A DNA stretch of 24,805 bases from Tissierellia bacterium (GCA_030537695.1 JAUNVJ010000015.1:1-24805); one strand, 5' to 3'. Positions 1 to 8,702 are shown, numbered from the stretch's first letter. The notes: generated by a model not told the origin, from the letters alone. A program made the numbers and translations.

Positions 1-57
1 AATAATAATACTTTTAAAAATATTAATTTATGATAAACTTGTAAAGAGAGGTGAAAA

Positions 58-1812
58 ATGAAGAAGAAAATTTTAGTCGCAGGACTTTTAATTATACTGA
101 CATCTTGCCGAAGAATGCCACAAGATGTATCGTTGGAAACTTTGGATCCTATGGAAGAAGAATACGAGGAAGAGCGAAAAGATATTATTAAAAAATTATC
201 TTTCCGAGATGAAATGGAGTTTCCGGTATTTGGAATTCCAGATAATCCCTTAAATTTAAATCCTATGACATACTCGGATGAAGCTTCGTCGATTATTGTC
301 CATACATTATATCGAAATCTATTTGAAATACGAAACAACGGGATAGATACGGTATTGGAAATGGATCTATTGAAAGAGTTTAAAAATATTGATGATGAAC
401 GATTCATATTACAGTTAAAAAATGATTTAAAATGGGATGATGGTCAAGACTTAACCGTCGATGATATTATATACAGCATTGAATATACCTATGATCATCG
501 GACAAATTATCAAGACAATTTTATTGTTCACGGAAAAAAGCCGATTCTTAACAAAATAGACGATCATAAAATGGAAATTCTTTTAGATGAACCAAGTACA
601 TCTTTTGTTTATTATTTAAGAGATTTACTACCGATACCTAAACATATTTTCCTTGAAAATAATAAAAGATCCTATGGATTAGAAAAAGAATTTCTCGTCG
701 GTAATAGTAGTTACAAATATTATGAAGAAGTTTTTGATACAGATTTCGGCACGAATCGGATCATATTTAAGATCAATCCCCACTATGAACTGGAGAAGCC
801 TGATTTTGAACGAATGGATTATCGCGTAACAGGATATTCAGAGACAGATACCTCCCGTTATGATATGGAAGCTTATAATATCAATGGCGGCTATATCGAA
901 TCCTACGATCCAGGTGCTTTTACCAATGAATTTTACAATGTTTATCCTACAGAAGGTAAGTTAATCAGTCTATTATTTAAAACAAATACAAAAAATGGGG
1001 GAGATCCTGAGATACGAAAAGCGTTGGCTACGATGATTACCCCTTCCTATATTCAAGGAAATTATGGAAGTGATACTTATGTAGCAAGGGCAAATTCGCT
1101 CTTTACCCCCAATAATCCCTATCGATTCCGAGAAGGCGTGTTTCGCTCTACGGATCCTGGTGAGGGGATAAGAGCTTTGAAAAAAATGCAAATGGGAAAT
1201 CCCGATTTTAAATTGCGATTTGGTTTTATTCTAGATATAGGAAAACCCGATGAAAAAGCAGCAATCACTTTACAAGAAACATTTCGTAATCTAGGTGTTA
1301 ATTTAGAAGTAATCCCTTTATTTCGGGAGGAGTTTTATGCTATTTTAAGGGATCCCCATCAAGATGTCTTTGATTTTTGTTTATTTGAAATGGACGCTGA
1401 AGATAATCCTTATGAATATCGACATCTATTTAGAAAAGACGATCCAAGAAATTATAGTGGTTTTGAGGATGAAGAATTAATGGCTATGTGGGAACAAGCG
1501 GATCAAATGAGAGATAAGGACGAACGGATGAAAGCCTATGGAAAGATCCAAGAACGGATATTAGATGATCATGTGATTGTTCCAATGACTTATACCCTTA
1601 AACCATTGGTTCTCGATGAACGGTTTTTCAATGTAGAAGAAGCGATCCCCGATAATCATTCATTTGTTAAATACTTTGAAAAATTGAAATTTGAGGAAGA
1701 GATAATAACAGATGAAATGAAAAAAGAATATGAAATTAAAGACAAAGATCTAGAAAAAGAACGGCCCTATGATAATGTGAATATTAAAGATTTAGATAAA
1801 ATTGAAGATTAA
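58..1812 (+). CDS. Peptide/oligopeptide ABC transporter substrate-binding lipoprotein (SBP family 5)
   Basis: This is the extracellular, membrane-anchored receptor that would deliver peptides (or another family 5 ligand such as nickel chelates) to an ABC permease. The first 16 residues are a short lipoprotein signal (KKK, then a hydrophobic stretch) ending in the lipobox LTSC, with Cys17 as lipidation site. The body matches solute-binding family 5: an early NPLNLNPMTYSDEASS segment, a block around residues 120-150 (LKWDDGQDLTVDDIIYSIEY) and a C-terminal lobe rich in acidic and aromatic residues. At 584 aa it is within the usual 500-600 range. The last 40 or so residues form a highly charged Lys/Asp/Glu tail. 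The ATG has GAGAGGTG at 46-53. No permease or ATPase gene lies downstream, because a terminator follows at once; partners may lie upstream of the window. The ligand cannot be told from sequence alone. Confidence 0.85.
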   Translation: MKKKILVAGLLIILTSCRRMPQDVSLETLDPMEEEYEEERKDIIKKLSFRDEMEFPVFGIPDNPLNLNPMTYSDEASSIIVHTLYRNLFEIRNNGIDTVLEMDLLKEFKNIDDERFILQLKNDLKWDDGQDLTVDDIIYSIEYTYDHRTNYQDNFIVHGKKPILNKIDDHKMEILLDEPSTSFVYYLRDLLPIPKHIFLENNKRSYGLEKEFLVGNSSYKYYEEVFDTDFGTNRIIFKINPHYELEKPDFERMDYRVTGYSETDTSRYDMEAYNINGGYIESYDPGAFTNEFYNVYPTEGKLISLLFKTNTKNGGDPEIRKALATMITPSYIQGNYGSDTYVARANSLFTPNNPYRFREGVFRSTDPGEGIRALKKMQMGNPDFKLRFGFILDIGKPDEKAAITLQETFRNLGVNLEVIPLFREEFYAILRDPHQDVFDFCLFEMDAEDNPYEYRHLFRKDDPRNYSGFEDEELMAMWEQADQMRDKDERMKAYGKIQERILDDHVIVPMTYTLKPLVLDERFFNVEEAIPDNHSFVKYFEKLKFEEEIITDEMKKEYEIKDKDLEKERPYDNVNIKDLDKIED

Positions 1813-1814
1813 AA

Positions 1815-1840
1815 GCAGGAGCAGATGCTCCTGCTTTTTT
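1815..1840 (+). terminator. Rho-independent terminator after the lipoprotein gene
   Basis: An 8-bp GC-rich stem GCAGGAGC / GCTCCTGC with loop AGAT is followed by six T. It starts 2 nt after the stop codon and is flanked by A on the left, so it might also work weakly on the other strand. Confidence 0.9.
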
Positions 1841-1854
1841 AATCTAAAAAAACA

Positions 1855-1875
1855 TTATAATGATAATAACTATCA
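1855..1875. promoter_or_regulatory. Candidate Fur-family (Fur/PerR) operator
   Basis: Two overlapping 7-1-7 palindromes are visible. Positions 1861-1875, TGATAATAACTATCA, match the Fur box TGATAATNATTATCA at all but one specified position. Positions 1855-1869, TTATAATGATAATAA, match the PerR-type box TTATAATNATTATAA at all but one. The site lies about 40 bp upstream of the -35 of the nucleotidase gene. The surrounding DNA is very AT-rich, which weakens the case. Binding is inferred only. Confidence 0.4.
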
Positions 1876-1912
1876 TAAATATCTCTAAAAAAAGAAAAAT
1901 AATGTTATAAAT

Positions 1913-1941
1913 TTGTGTGGAAACCTTTTTTTAGGTATAAT
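1913..1941 (+). promoter_or_regulatory. Sigma-A type promoter of the CWB2 nucleotidase gene
   Basis: A perfect -10 TATAAT (1936-1941) lies 17 bp after a weak -35 TTGTGT (1913-1918). Transcription would start near 1948, giving a leader of about 28 nt that includes the AGGAGG at 1961-1966. Confidence 0.6.
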
Positions 1942-1975
1942 AGATTTGTAAGAATGAAAGAGGAGGTTGTATATT

Positions 1976-4429
1976 ATGTCAAAACGTAGAGTAATTTCAT
2001 TATTTCTCGCCGTGGCATTGATTTTTACTTTGGTGCCTGTAAATACTGTACAAGCACAAGATGAAGTAAAGATTCGCATCATTCATACCAATGATATGCA
2101 CGGGCGAGCCAAAGGCGATGAATTAAATGAAAAAGGAAAAGTGATCGGCTTTCCTTTGCTAAAAGCATTTGTCGATCAACAAAGGGATGAAAATAAAAAT
2201 GTACTAGTAATTGATGCGGGGGATACCCTACATGGAACACCTCTAGTAACATTAAATGAAGGTAAATTAATGATCGATCTCATGAATGATATTGGTTATG
2301 ATGCGATGGCCGCAGGAAATCATGATTTCAATTATGGTTATGAGCGATTATTAGCATTAGACCAATCAGCAGACTTTCCTATTATGGCAGCTAATGTATA
2401 TCATGGAGAAAAAATGCTATTAGAAAATAATTCATTCACTAAGGAATTTGGAAATGTGAAAGTCGGTATCTTTGGATTGGCAACAGAAGAAACACAAACG
2501 AAGTCTAGTCCTAAGAATACAAAAGGCCTTACTTTTAAAGATGATGTAAATACTGCAAAAGAGCAAGTTGAAGCTTTAAAAGCAGAAAATTGTGACTTTA
2601 TTATCTGCGTCGCCCATCTAGGTGTTGACGAGGAATCAACGCAAACATCAAGCCGCCTGGCAGAAAATGTAGAGGGGATCGATCTTATTATCGACGGTCA
2701 TTCTCATACCGTTCTAGAAAAACCTTTGGTTGTAAAAGATACGAAGATCGTACAAACAGGTGAATATTTGAAGAATATCGGTGTTGTCGATATTACTTTA
2801 AAGGGTACGGATAAAGAGATCGAATCCAAATTAGTTCATTTTAAAGATTTCCTTGAAGATGGCGAATATGGAAATTTAAAAGCGGATAAAGTTGCCCTAG
2901 ATAAAATCAAAAATATAGAAAATGAAAATGATAAAGTATTAAATGAAATCGTGGGAAAAACAGAGGTAATCCTGGAAGGTGCTAGAAAAAATGTTCGAGG
3001 AAGAGAGACGAATTTAGGAAATCTATTAACCGATGCTATGAGAGCTACTACAAATGCAGAGATCGCAATTACTAATGGCGGTGGAATTCGTGAATCAATC
3101 CCGACATCTGATGAGATCATAGAACCTTTTGAAACAACAGATATTACAAGAAAGCATATCTTCACAGCATTTCCATTTGATAATATCGTTGTAACCATTG
3201 ATGTAACAGGTCAAGAAGTGCTGGATGCATTAAATCATGGTACGGATGCTTATCCAGATATTGCTGGAAAGTTCCCTCAAGTCTCTGGTTTAACTTATGA
3301 AATACTCGTCGGCGAACCTAATCGTGTTGTCAATGTTAAAGTGGGTGGAGAAGCTTTAGATCTATCAAAGACCTATACAATGGCAACCAATGATTTTATG
3401 GCGATTGGCGGAGATGGCTATGAAATGTTTGGAAATAAAGAGATTAAAGGCTATCAAGGACTATTATCTGAGGTTTTAGAGGAATACATCAAAGAAAAAT
3501 CACCAATCAATATTGATGTAGAAGGTAGAATTACAGAAGCAAAAGAAGAGTTTGAACGGATTGCTGGAAAAGATCGCGTTTTAACAGCAGTAGAAGCTTC
3601 CAAATCCTTTGAAAAAGCGGAAAATGCAATCATTGCTTCTGCTCAAAATTACCCAGATGCTTTAGTAGCGGGGAAATTAGCCGAAAGCAAAAATGCACCT
3701 ATTCTTTTAGTCAATACATTGACGAAAGAAGTAACCGATAGTTTAAATCGATTAGGTGTTAAGAATGTATATATTGTTGGAGGGACAAGTTCAGTTTCTG
3801 AAGAAGTAGAGAAAGGATTAAAGAATCTCAATTTAGAAGTGGGGCGAATCCACGGAAAAGACCGCTATGAAACTGCAAATGCCGTAGCGAAAAAAGGTTT
3901 TGAAAAAGCTGAAATGGCAGTACTCGTTTCTGGTGAGAATTTCCCAGACGCCTTATCCGCTGAAAACATCTCTATTTATAAAGATGCACCGATTCTTTTG
4001 ACTTCCAAAAATAGGATGACAAAGGAAACCGAAGACTTAATTCAAACATTTGATGTGAAAGATCTCGTCGTCGTCGGTGGCGAGCAAACTGTTGCAAAAT
4101 CTGTCTATGCAGATTTGGATTTAAATAAAACGGTATTAAGCGGAAAAGATCGTTATGAAACGGCATTAGAAACTGTAAAATTCGTTCGTGGCGATATGGA
4201 AAATATTGTATTTGCAAGTGGAGAAGTCTTCGCAGACTCCCTAACAGCAGGTGCTTTATTGAAACAAAAAGAAGCAGTCCTTCTTTTAACGGCGAAAGAT
4301 GCGTTACCTAAAAAGGTTGAAGCGTATATGAAAGATCATCCATTGAAAGAGATGACTGTTATTGGTGGTCAACAAACGATTACTAGTTATACAGGTAATC
4401 AAGCCTTTCAATTATTACAAGCAGAATAA
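1976..4429 (+). CDS. Secreted 5'-nucleotidase/metallophosphoesterase with three C-terminal CWB2 cell-wall-binding repeats
   Basis: An exported nucleotidase that would hydrolyse extracellular nucleotides (or UDP-sugars or cyclic dinucleotides) to nucleosides at the cell wall. Residues 1-27 are a signal peptide (MSKRR, hydrophobic core, cleavage after VQA). The metallophosphoesterase domain (about 31-290) shows HTNDMHGR (37-44), GDT (82-84), GNHD (114-117) and GHSHT (241-245). The 5'-nucleotidase C-terminal domain (about 325-515) shows NGGGIR (367-372) and GDGYEM (479-484). Three CWB2 repeats follow at about 528-617, 624-715 and 720-810, recognisable by the recurring GKDRxxTA/ETA, PDAL and VGG motifs. 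In Clostridioides difficile, CWB2 modules bind the anionic wall polymer PSII, so non-covalent wall attachment is expected. The ATG at 1976 is 9 nt after AGGAGG; an in-frame TTG at 1967 directly abuts that site and is rejected. The product is 817 aa. Confidence 0.93.
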   Translation: MSKRRVISLFLAVALIFTLVPVNTVQAQDEVKIRIIHTNDMHGRAKGDELNEKGKVIGFPLLKAFVDQQRDENKNVLVIDAGDTLHGTPLVTLNEGKLMIDLMNDIGYDAMAAGNHDFNYGYERLLALDQSADFPIMAANVYHGEKMLLENNSFTKEFGNVKVGIFGLATEETQTKSSPKNTKGLTFKDDVNTAKEQVEALKAENCDFIICVAHLGVDEESTQTSSRLAENVEGIDLIIDGHSHTVLEKPLVVKDTKIVQTGEYLKNIGVVDITLKGTDKEIESKLVHFKDFLEDGEYGNLKADKVALDKIKNIENENDKVLNEIVGKTEVILEGARKNVRGRETNLGNLLTDAMRATTNAEIAITNGGGIRESIPTSDEIIEPFETTDITRKHIFTAFPFDNIVVTIDVTGQEVLDALNHGTDAYPDIAGKFPQVSGLTYEILVGEPNRVVNVKVGGEALDLSKTYTMATNDFMAIGGDGYEMFGNKEIKGYQGLLSEVLEEYIKEKSPINIDVEGRITEAKEEFERIAGKDRVLTAVEASKSFEKAENAIIASAQNYPDALVAGKLAESKNAPILLVNTLTKEVTDSLNRLGVKNVYIVGGTSSVSEEVEKGLKNLNLEVGRIHGKDRYETANAVAKKGFEKAEMAVLVSGENFPDALSAENISIYKDAPILLTSKNRMTKETEDLIQTFDVKDLVVVGGEQTVAKSVYADLDLNKTVLSGKDRYETALETVKFVRGDMENIVFASGEVFADSLTAGALLKQKEAVLLLTAKDALPKKVEAYMKDHPLKEMTVIGGQQTITSYTGNQAFQLLQAE

Positions 4430-4447
4430 GCGGAGTGATCATTAATG

Positions 4448-4482
4448 AAAACCTCGATTCCCTTTGGAATCGAGGTTTTTTA
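4448..4482 (+). terminator. Strong terminator after the nucleotidase gene
   Basis: A 14-bp perfect stem (4448-4461 with 4466-4479, core ACCTCGATTCC / GGAATCGAGGT) with loop CTTT ends in a T run. It begins about 18 nt after the stop codon. Confidence 0.92.
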
Positions 4483-4522
4483 ACGGCTTCTAAGAAGATA
4501 TTACGATCTGTGTTGATAAATT

Positions 4523-4552
4523 AAAAAAGAGTCGGAAGCTCCGACTCTTTTT
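4523..4552 (-). terminator. Terminator of prs, probably bidirectional
   Basis: Stem GAGTCGGA (4529-4536) / TCCGACTC (4540-4547), loop AGC, with an A run on the left and a T run on the right of the plus strand. It therefore resembles a terminator on both strands. On the minus strand it directly follows the prs stop codon; on the plus strand it would back up the terminator at 4448. Confidence 0.88.
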
Positions 4553-5674
4553 TTAATCTTTGACGATGGCTTCAAAGCCTCTTGTTTTGTCTAAGATGCC
4601 AGATACGGAGGCATCAAGATTAACATGATTTAAGAATAATGCCATGAGTTCTGAAATGTCGACCATGCAGAACCATTCTCTTTCTCGAATTTCTTCTGGT
4701 ACATAAGTTAAATTTGTGGAATAAACTCTGTCTAACAATCCTTTTTCATAATACTCGTCAAAAATTCCAGGACCCTCTGTAAATAAAGCAAAAGATGCGG
4801 CACAGTATATTTTATTCGCATTTTTAGCTTTTAATACTTTACAAATATCGAGTACCGATTGACCCGAGGCGATCATATCATCCACGATAAGAATATCCAC
4901 GCCGTCAACATCGCGACCGATGTATTTGTGTTCCACAATCGGATTCTTTCCATCGACAACTTTGGAATAGTCCCGTCTCTTATAAAAGAGTCCAATATCT
5001 TGTCGTAAAACATTGGAATAATAGACAGCACGGTCCATGGCGCCGGTATCTGGACTGATGATTAACATATTTTTCTTTTGTAAATCATCCTTTGTTATAT
5101 TTTCTCGATGTAAAAAAGCATCGACAATTTCTGCCGTTGGATAGATATTTTCAAAGGATAATAAAGGAATGGCGTTCTGAACATTGGGGTCATGGACATC
5201 GAAGGAATAGATGGCGTGAACGCCCATTTGTTCTAGTTCTTGTAAAGCCATTGCACAGTCGAGGGATTCCCGGGCTTTTCGTCGATGTTGTCTCGATGAG
5301 TACATTAAAGGCATCACAACATTGATGCGGTGTGCTTTACCATTGATGGCGGAGATGACTCGTTTGATGTCTTGAAAATGTTCATCGGGACCCATGTGAT
5401 TCTCGAAACCAAACATTTTGTAAGTTTCACCGTAATTGCCAATATCAGAAACAATGTAAATATCTTTACCACGAACGGTTTCATCAATGGTTACTTTTGC
5501 TTCCCCATTGGAAAAACGTACTTCTGTTGTCTTGATGATATAGGTGAAATCTTCATCTTCTACACCATTTAATCTTTTCAATTCACGATCTACTTTTTCG
5601 CCAAGTTCTTTGATATTGTCCATAATAATTAGGGCAACATCACCATAAGGTTTTTCTTTTAGAATCTCTTGCAA
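4553..5674 (-). CDS. prs: Ribose-phosphate diphosphokinase (PRPP synthetase), long clostridial form
   Basis: Makes 5-phosphoribosyl diphosphate from ribose-5-phosphate and ATP in the cytoplasm, the precursor of purines, pyrimidines, NAD, His and Trp. Two phosphoribosyltransferase-like halves are visible. The first has RFSNGEAKV (53-61), a SRQHRRKARESL segment (127-138, matching the ATP loop ARQDRK...RE) and DVHDP (159-163). The second has the catalytic KRR (232-234) and the PRPP loop ILIVDDMIASGQS (261-273). The protein is 373 aa against about 315 for the classical enzyme, with an N-terminal extension and an insert around residues 78-105. The PRPP loop reads DDMIASGQS where classical enzymes have DDxxDTxGT. 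The start is TTG, supported by GGAGG at 5682-5686, 7 nt upstream. The gene stands alone between its own promoter and terminator. Confidence 0.88.
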   Translation of the reverse strand: MQEILKEKPYGDVALIIMDNIKELGEKVDRELKRLNGVEDEDFTYIIKTTEVRFSNGEAKVTIDETVRGKDIYIVSDIGNYGETYKMFGFENHMGPDEHFQDIKRVISAINGKAHRINVVMPLMYSSRQHRRKARESLDCAMALQELEQMGVHAIYSFDVHDPNVQNAIPLLSFENIYPTAEIVDAFLHRENITKDDLQKKNMLIISPDTGAMDRAVYYSNVLRQDIGLFYKRRDYSKVVDGKNPIVEHKYIGRDVDGVDILIVDDMIASGQSVLDICKVLKAKNANKIYCAASFALFTEGPGIFDEYYEKGLLDRVYSTNLTYVPEEIREREWFCMVDISELMALFLNHVNLDASVSGILDKTRGFEAIVKD

Positions 5675-5719
5675 TTCACAGCCTCCATTTTATGCCTCTA
5701 TATTTTTTTCTTCATATAT

Positions 5720-5748
5720 AGAATATCATATATATATAAGACATACAA
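5720..5748 (-). promoter_or_regulatory. Candidate promoter of prs
   Basis: Read on the minus strand: -35 TTGTAT (5743-5748), 17-bp spacer, -10 TATTCT (5720-5725). The region is an AT-rich TATATA stretch, so other registers are possible. Confidence 0.45.
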
Positions 5749-5782
5749 TCGGAGAGAATAAAGATTTCCACCCTTTCCCTCC

Positions 5783-5811
5783 TTTTCATTCATGGGTCTT
5801 TCCGATATAAT
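5783..5811 (+). promoter_or_regulatory. Candidate promoter of the yycJ operon
   Basis: -35 TTTTCA (5783-5788), 17-bp spacer, perfect -10 TATAAT (5806-5811). It implies a very short leader carrying AGGTG before the ATG at 5829. Confidence 0.6.
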
Positions 5812-5828
5812 AAGAAACAGGTGAAAAT

Positions 5829-6626
5829 ATGGAATTTAAATTTGCAAATCTTTCCAGCGGTTCCTCCGGTAATGCTTCCTATATTGAAACGAAGCATTCT
5901 AAAGTACTAGTGGACGCCGGTTTTTGTGGACGAAAGCTGGAAGAATTATTAGATAAAATTAATATAAAAGGGGAAGAAATTGACGCAATTTTCATTACCC
6001 ATGAACATTCGGATCATATGAAAGGTGCCGGGGTATTATCTCGGAAATACAATATACCGATTTTAGCTAATGAAAAAACATGGATGGCTATGGATCGTAA
6101 GATTGGAAAAATTAAAGATGAAAATATCTTGGTGTTTCGCAATGATTATGATTTTAATTATCGAGACTTAAATGTTCATCCCGTATCGACCTATCATGAT
6201 TGTGCCCAATCTTGTGGTTATATTTTTTATGGGAATAAGAAGAAAGTCAGTATCGTTACAGATACCGGGATGATTGACGATAATATTATCCAAAAAATAA
6301 CGGGATCCGATCTGTATTTATTTGAAGCAAATCACGATATTGATCTGCTTCAAACGGGAAACTATCCCTATCATTTAAAGCAACGGATCTTTTCGAATAA
6401 AGGACATTTATCAAATATTGATGCCGCTGCCTTCTTATCGGAAGCCCTCGTTGGGAAAGGAGAACAAATTTTTCTCGCCCACTTAAGCCAAGATAATAAT
6501 CGGCCTGATTTGGCATTCTCAACGGTCAATGATTATTTGACAGATCTCGGCTTTGATACGAAAAGAGATATTCATTTAGAAATAGCGAATCGACATTTTC
6601 CCAATGGTCCGGTGGAGATCAAATGA
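5829..6626 (+). CDS. yycJ: YycJ/WalJ-like metallo-beta-lactamase-fold hydrolase
   Basis: A cytoplasmic MBL-fold metallohydrolase of the YycJ (WalJ, VicX) family. In other Firmicutes this family is linked to cell-wall and DNA-replication coordination and has a DNA exonuclease-like fold; the exact substrate is not settled. The N-terminus (LSSGSSGNASYIET, then VLVDAGFCGRKLEELL) and the metal motif THEHSDH (57-63) followed by KGAGVLSRKYNIPILANEKTW are close to B. subtilis YycJ as I remember it. Length, 265 aa, is typical. The usual upstream genes walR, walK, walH and walI are missing; a promoter lies immediately upstream. Its stop overlaps the next gene by 4 nt (ATGA), so the two are translationally coupled. 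Confidence 0.88.
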   Translation: MEFKFANLSSGSSGNASYIETKHSKVLVDAGFCGRKLEELLDKINIKGEEIDAIFITHEHSDHMKGAGVLSRKYNIPILANEKTWMAMDRKIGKIKDENILVFRNDYDFNYRDLNVHPVSTYHDCAQSCGYIFYGNKKKVSIVTDTGMIDDNIIQKITGSDLYLFEANHDIDLLQTGNYPYHLKQRIFSNKGHLSNIDAAAFLSEALVGKGEQIFLAHLSQDNNRPDLAFSTVNDYLTDLGFDTKRDIHLEIANRHFPNGPVEIK

Positions 6627-7450
6627 AGACGAGAAAAGAAATTGAACGGGCTTTGATTAAAAAATATCGCCGCTATCTGTGGACAAAGTTTGTGAAAGCA
6701 ATCAATGAATATGAATTAATTCAAGATGGTGATCGCATTGCCGTTGCGATCTCTGGAGGAAAAGATAGTTTAATCCTTGCCAAATTATTTCAAGAATTGT
6801 ATTCTCATGGATACCGTAATTTTGAACTAGAATTTATTGCCATGGATCCTGGATATGCTCCTGAGATTCGAGCGTCCCATGAGAAAAATTTGGAGTATTT
6901 AGGAATTCCAGCCCATATATACGATGCCGATATTTTTGATATTGCAGGAGAAATCGCGAAAAAGAATCCCTGTTATATGTGTGCGAGAATGAGAAGGGGC
7001 TCTCTATATGCGAAAGCTGAGGAATTGGGATGTAATAAATTGGCCTTAGGACATCATTTAGATGATGTGATTGAAACCATATTATTAAATGTACTATGTG
7101 CAGGAAGTTATAAGACCATGATGCCGAAATTAAAGGCAGATAATTTTGAAAATATGGAGTTAATACGTCCCCTCTATTTAATACGAGAAGAATCGATCAT
7201 AGCCTGGACGAAGTACTCAGGGCTGAATCCTCTAGATTGTGCTTGTGAAGTTACGAAAAAAGAAGAAGGAAGTATGCGCAAGAAAATTAAAAATTTGATT
7301 GGGGAGTTACGAGAAGATGATTTTACAAATGTAGAGATGAATATTTTTCGCTCCGCAGAAAATGTGGAGATTGATCGGGTAATCTCTTACAAGAAAGATG
7401 GTAAAAAGCATCATTTTCTCGATGATTATGATAGCATAGCAGAAGAATAG
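6623..7450 (+). CDS. TtcA-like PP-loop ATPase, probable tRNA thiolation enzyme
   Basis: A cytoplasmic N-type ATP pyrophosphatase. The PP-loop SGGKDS (44-49) would adenylate a tRNA base. CYMC (Cys117, Cys120) and the later CAC (Cys206, Cys208) are placed like the iron-sulfur cysteines of TtcA, which makes 2-thiocytidine at tRNA position 32. LALGHHLDDVIETILLN (140-156) is also typical of the TtcA/TilS/Ncs6 superfamily. At 275 aa it is slightly shorter than E. coli TtcA. Firmicutes have several TtcA-like paralogues with unproven substrates, so I leave the symbol blank. The ATG overlaps the yycJ stop by 4 nt, and fprA starts 50 nt after the stop without a terminator, so all three are probably co-transcribed. 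Confidence 0.8.
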   Translation: MKTRKEIERALIKKYRRYLWTKFVKAINEYELIQDGDRIAVAISGGKDSLILAKLFQELYSHGYRNFELEFIAMDPGYAPEIRASHEKNLEYLGIPAHIYDADIFDIAGEIAKKNPCYMCARMRRGSLYAKAEELGCNKLALGHHLDDVIETILLNVLCAGSYKTMMPKLKADNFENMELIRPLYLIREESIIAWTKYSGLNPLDCACEVTKKEEGSMRKKIKNLIGELREDDFTNVEMNIFRSAENVEIDRVISYKKDGKKHHFLDDYDSIAEE

Positions 7451-7500
7451 GGTATATATAAACAGAGTTTATGAAAACGCCAATGGCGAAGGAGGAATAT

Positions 7501-8697
7501 ATGAATTTACAAACAGTAAAAATAATCGATGGTTTACATTATCTAGGAGTAAACGATCGTCAAACAGAAGGTTTTGAAAATATGTGGCCTTTACCGGAAG
7601 GAGTCGCTTATAATTCCTATCTTATTGTTGACGAAAAAACTTGTTTACTCGATACAGTTCGAATCAATAAATCAGACGGTTTTATTGAATCGTTAAAAAA
7701 CTTAATGGGTGATCGCCCTTTAGATTATTTAGTCATTCATCATATGGAGCCAGATCATTCTGGATCGATTCATCAAGTACTTGATTTATACCCCGATGTT
7801 ACATTAGTCGGAAATAAGAAAACCGGTGAGATGCTCCAAGATTATTTCCAATTACCTTTGGATCATTTTTTAGAAGTAAAGACGGGAGATCGCTTAGATT
7901 TAGGTAGCCGTGATCTACAATTTGTTCAGACGCCTATGGTGCACTGGCCAGAATCCATGGTTAGCTATGATGAAAAAAATAAAATCTTATTTTCCCAAGA
8001 TATTTTCGGTGGTTTTGGAACCGTTGATGGCGGAGTCTTTGACGATGAAGTAGAGTACGAAGTTCGTATGCCGGAATATCGCCGTTATTATACGAATATC
8101 GTCGGGAAATATTCCATGATGGCGAAGAAAGCCTTAGATACCGTAAAAGAATTAGATATCGAAATTATTTGTCCAATCCACGGTTATGTTTGGAGAAAAC
8201 ATCCAGAAAAAATCATTGAAGATTATACAAAATGGGCAAATTACGAAGTAGAAGACGGCGTCGTCATTGTTTACGGCTCCATGTATGGAAACACGGAAGT
8301 CATGGCCGATCAATTGGCTCGTTATCTCGCAGAAGAAGGAGTACGGAATATTGAGATCTTTGATGTTTCTAAAACTCATCCATCCTATATTCTTTCCAAT
8401 GCATGGGTTAAAAAAGGCTTAATTATAGGTTCTTGTACCTACAATAATTCAGTATTCCCACTAATGCATCAATTAGTTCATATTTTAGAGATGAATCGAT
8501 TGAAAAATCATGTCTTAGGGGTCTTCGGTTCCTATGGCTGGAGCGGTGGTGCTGTAAAATACTTGAAAGAATTTGCAGAGCGAGGCAAATTTGATACTCT
8601 AGATACCGTCGTTGAAGCGAAAGGTTCGATGCACGAAGAAGAAGATGAAGGTCTACGAAAAATGGCCAAAGAAATGGCAGAAAAGTTAAAAGCGTAG
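7501..8697 (+). CDS. fprA: A-type flavoprotein, flavodiiron oxygen/NO reductase FprA
   Basis: A soluble enzyme that reduces O2 to water and/or NO to N2O using a diiron site and FMN, a standard oxygen-defence protein of anaerobes. The N-terminal MBL-like domain carries the full diiron ligand set: H81-x-E83-x-D85 (HMEPD), H148, D167 and H227. The C-terminal flavodoxin domain (about 253-398) has the FMN phosphate loop YGSMYGNTE (258-266) and later a GSYGWSGGAVK motif. The length of 398 aa is normal, with no fused rubredoxin. The ATG at 7501 is chosen because AAGGAGG (7489-7495) lies 5 nt upstream; an ATG at 7471 lacks a site. It follows the TtcA-like gene and ends at a terminator. Confidence 0.94.
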   Translation: MNLQTVKIIDGLHYLGVNDRQTEGFENMWPLPEGVAYNSYLIVDEKTCLLDTVRINKSDGFIESLKNLMGDRPLDYLVIHHMEPDHSGSIHQVLDLYPDVTLVGNKKTGEMLQDYFQLPLDHFLEVKTGDRLDLGSRDLQFVQTPMVHWPESMVSYDEKNKILFSQDIFGGFGTVDGGVFDDEVEYEVRMPEYRRYYTNIVGKYSMMAKKALDTVKELDIEIICPIHGYVWRKHPEKIIEDYTKWANYEVEDGVVIVYGSMYGNTEVMADQLARYLAEEGVRNIEIFDVSKTHPSYILSNAWVKKGLIIGSCTYNNSVFPLMHQLVHILEMNRLKNHVLGVFGSYGWSGGAVKYLKEFAERGKFDTLDTVVEAKGSMHEEEDEGLRKMAKEMAEKLKA

Positions 8698-8702
8698 TCA
8701 TT

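Noticed and set aside
1967..1975. In-frame TTG upstream start for the nucleotidase
   Set aside because: It directly abuts AGGAGG with no spacer; the ATG at 1976 has a 9-nt spacer and begins a normal signal peptide.
2836..3198. 120-codon open frame on the minus strand inside the nucleotidase gene
   Set aside because: It is antisense to a clearly conserved domain, has no ribosome site and shows no recognisable protein features.
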